64,000 nt of DNA from Bombus terrestris (lineage: Eukaryota > Arthropoda > Insecta > Hymenoptera > Apidae), in contig NC_063276.1 of assembly GCF_910591885.1 (NCBI RefSeq), forward strand, positions 1,364,001 through 1,428,000. Direction: 5' to 3'. The notes beneath the pieces were generated by a model. The model ran no database searches. It worked only from the letters and a program-made list of their open reading frames with translations, and had not been told where the DNA came from. Both the position numbers and the translations under genes were made by a program. Within the stretch, counting starts at the first letter, position 1, and the number at the start of each line of letters is the position of its first letter. Shown one piece after another: positions 62,121 to 64,000 of the stretch.

Positions 62121-62666
62121 TTCAGGAATTAATCATACAAAAGGAAATTTCAATATTCTCTTTTATAATAAAACTTTGTAATTGCAAAGTACACACACAG
62201 TCATCGTATATAATCACACTTCAAACGTTAACATAAACTACCCCAATCGAGTTCAATTATACTTTATGACATTCCATTCTCTTTTTCAATTGATTCGCTC
62301 TATAATGCCATCTAACCTTCTTTCTGAGCACTTGTATACCACTGTCGTATAAAAACATGTTTACAAAATTACACGAACGTGATCCGCAAAATTTGAGAAT
62401 CAAATATATAATATTTAGCAAGTCTAATGATAAATAATATTTCGAATATCCATTCGTAACAACATTTATTTAATTACAATTTAATTTTCAAATCCGTTTA
62501 AGAATAAAATTAATTTGTATTGCTCTTTTATTTTTTATAAATCACTCAAAAAGATTCATTTTTTACAAGTGTATATATATACATACATATAAATGTATGT
62601 GTGTGTGTGTATGTGTGTGTACGTGTGTGTACATAATGTTAATTTATACATTTGTGATATGGTTCA
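62121..62666. other. Intergenic spacer Dcp2 / Pmvk with TA/TG microsatellite
   Basis: The short spacer holds the Dcp2 promoter and the Pmvk 3' UTR. A (TA)n/(TG)n microsatellite lies at 62570-62633, and a minus-strand AATAAA at 62464-62469 could end Pmvk. Confidence 0.55.
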
Positions 62667-63540
62667 CTAATTAATTAGTTTTAATATTTGCTCTAATATA
62701 TATTCTATGCTCTCATTATTATTTATCACTTTCAAATCCCATATATCTACATCATCCAAATTACATTCAGTTTCTGAATCATCAATACCTGTAATGTATA
62801 TTTTATAATTAATAATGTAAGTACATGTAAATATAATCATAATCAAACTTCCATTGTTTCATTCAACAATTAATTTCTGTTATCTACCTGGAATAAACAT
62901 CCAGCCACGTTTGTTTCTGATTGAATCATCTGATTCAATGCGAATTATTTTACATATATTTTTAAAATTTTCCATAAACCATTGTATATCAGTTTTTCTT
63001 CTTGTATCACTTACTATCCATATAGGTTTGCTATATGCTAAAACAAATTGGTATATGATATTATATAAAATATTAAGTTTTAATATAAAATCATTTCGTA
63101 CCGTTATACATCTCTAGAGCTGCACGACAAAAATAGCCATAATCTTTGTTCCTGATGTTTTCTCCCCATTTCGCCATTTCAAGGCGATAATTTTCTTTGT
63201 ATTTTCCATCTCCTAAAAGCTGATCGATATCCAGATCAAGAGATTTAGCCCAGTGAAACTTAATTGGTCCAGACAGTCTTATAATTTCACTCTTATCACG
63301 TCCAATTCTATTAACAAATAGATCATACAACATGTTAAATTAACATATTATTATTATCATCACAATCATATTGCCCTCAGTTATTTTATTATGATTAGAA
63401 GCTAATCACCTTTCATGCAAAGCATTTGTAATATAATCTTTCCCAGATTTTCTTTTACCACTGAATAATAAAATTATTTGTGGTTTGAATGTTTCTTTAT
63501 GGCCTATTTCACGATCATCGGGAATATTATCAGTCGCCAT
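62667..63540 (-). CDS. Pmvk: Phosphomevalonate kinase, animal type
   Basis: Phosphorylates mevalonate-5-phosphate to the diphosphate in the mevalonate pathway, which in insects feeds juvenile hormone and prenylation but not sterols. The CDS joins complement 63540-63410, 63307-63102, 63037-62888 and 62788-62667 (202 aa), with agreeing phases. The NMP-kinase-like P-loop reads LLFSGKRKSGKDY (residues 24-36). It is followed by RLSGPIK, the KWGENIR segment, WIVSDTRRKTDIQWF and a C-terminal GWMFIPGIDDSETECNLDD; all match the animal PMVK family, which is not related to the GHMP-type enzyme of yeast. The length is typical (about 190 aa). It is in tandem with Dcp2. Confidence 0.96.
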
Positions 63541-64000
63541 ATTGGATTCGCACTACTTCACTTAAGTATAAATTTGAATATTAAAAGATCGCATAATTGT
63601 TCGTTCAAAATATCAAAATTTATTACTTTATATAAATAAACTTACATATATTTATTACAAATGCACAATGCTTATTGACACAACAAATATGTTTCTGATT
63701 TCTTCTATTAAACGCCCAAATACTTCTAACTTCTAATACGAAATGAGAAATTAACATACTTATAGATAAACTTAATTAAATTCTAGAAAATATGAAACAA
63801 ATTCAAAGTGCAAATCCGAAAAAAAAAGAACAGTAGCAAAAAATCTTGGAATGTAAAAGGTTAAATTCAAATGAACATTTTCAAAAAGGTGTAATCTCTA
63901 TGAGTATAATGCTCGCTTGAGTTATATAAAAAAACAGTGGGGAACTTATTATTAATGGAATGTATTAATTGAAGAGCTTGGGAGGTTGACTGATGGAATC
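63541..64000. other. Region upstream of Pmvk
   Basis: AT-rich sequence with no recognisable exon; presumably Pmvk promoter and 5' leader. Confidence 0.4.

Noticed and set aside
1..64000. CRISPR arrays, insertion sequences, bacterial operons or viral genes
   Set aside because: None seen; the tandem repeats are coding repeats or microsatellites in an insect nuclear sequence.
1..64000. tRNA and rRNA genes
   Set aside because: I scanned by eye for cloverleaf-like boxes and saw none I could support; a covariance search would be needed to exclude them.

Overview
This is a eukaryotic nuclear window, AT-rich, with GT-AG introns, long non-coding stretches and many simple repeats. The tachykinin precursor carries APMGFQGMR-amide and NPRWEF...FVGVR-amide type peptides, which are characteristic of Hymenoptera. 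The source is therefore most likely a bee or a close relative; species is not resolvable from the sequence alone. I rebuilt eight protein-coding genes exon by exon from reading frame, splice signals and intron phase. Seven close completely in frame, and one (the kinin precursor) has an unresolved middle.

Layout. (1) 3.2-14.5 kb: three neuropeptide precursors side by side: tachykinin (+), a leucokinin-type kinin (-) and natalisin (-). All three encode short C-terminally amidated peptides cut at dibasic sites, and natalisin is itself a tachykinin-like family. (2) 16.6-18.1 kb: COMMD4 (+), divergent from natalisin, with a first coding exon that is only the ATG. (3) 18.1-23.1 kb: no recognised gene, rich in microsatellites and degenerate trinucleotide repeats, probably including the futsch 3' UTR. 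(4) 23.2-51.9 kb: futsch (-), the MAP1B orthologue, about 6,905 aa from seven coding exons, one of them 19,468 bp long. It holds several internal repeat arrays and is preceded by a 7.4-kb first coding intron. (5) 52-58.3 kb: futsch 5' region and intergenic DNA. (6) 58.3-63.5 kb: a compact housekeeping group of heme oxygenase (+), the decapping enzyme Dcp2 (-) and animal-type phosphomevalonate kinase (-).

Functional reading. The left third is a neuroendocrine signalling cluster, the middle is one giant neuronal microtubule-associated protein, and the right end has general metabolic and RNA-decay genes. Nothing in the window looks prokaryotic, viral or transposon-coded. The most interesting points are the linkage of three related peptide genes with off-consensus peptide copies, a roughly 50-residue helical module present four times in Futsch, the expanded KKEE-type array in the same protein, and a Leu at the usual Asp position of the heme oxygenase distal motif.
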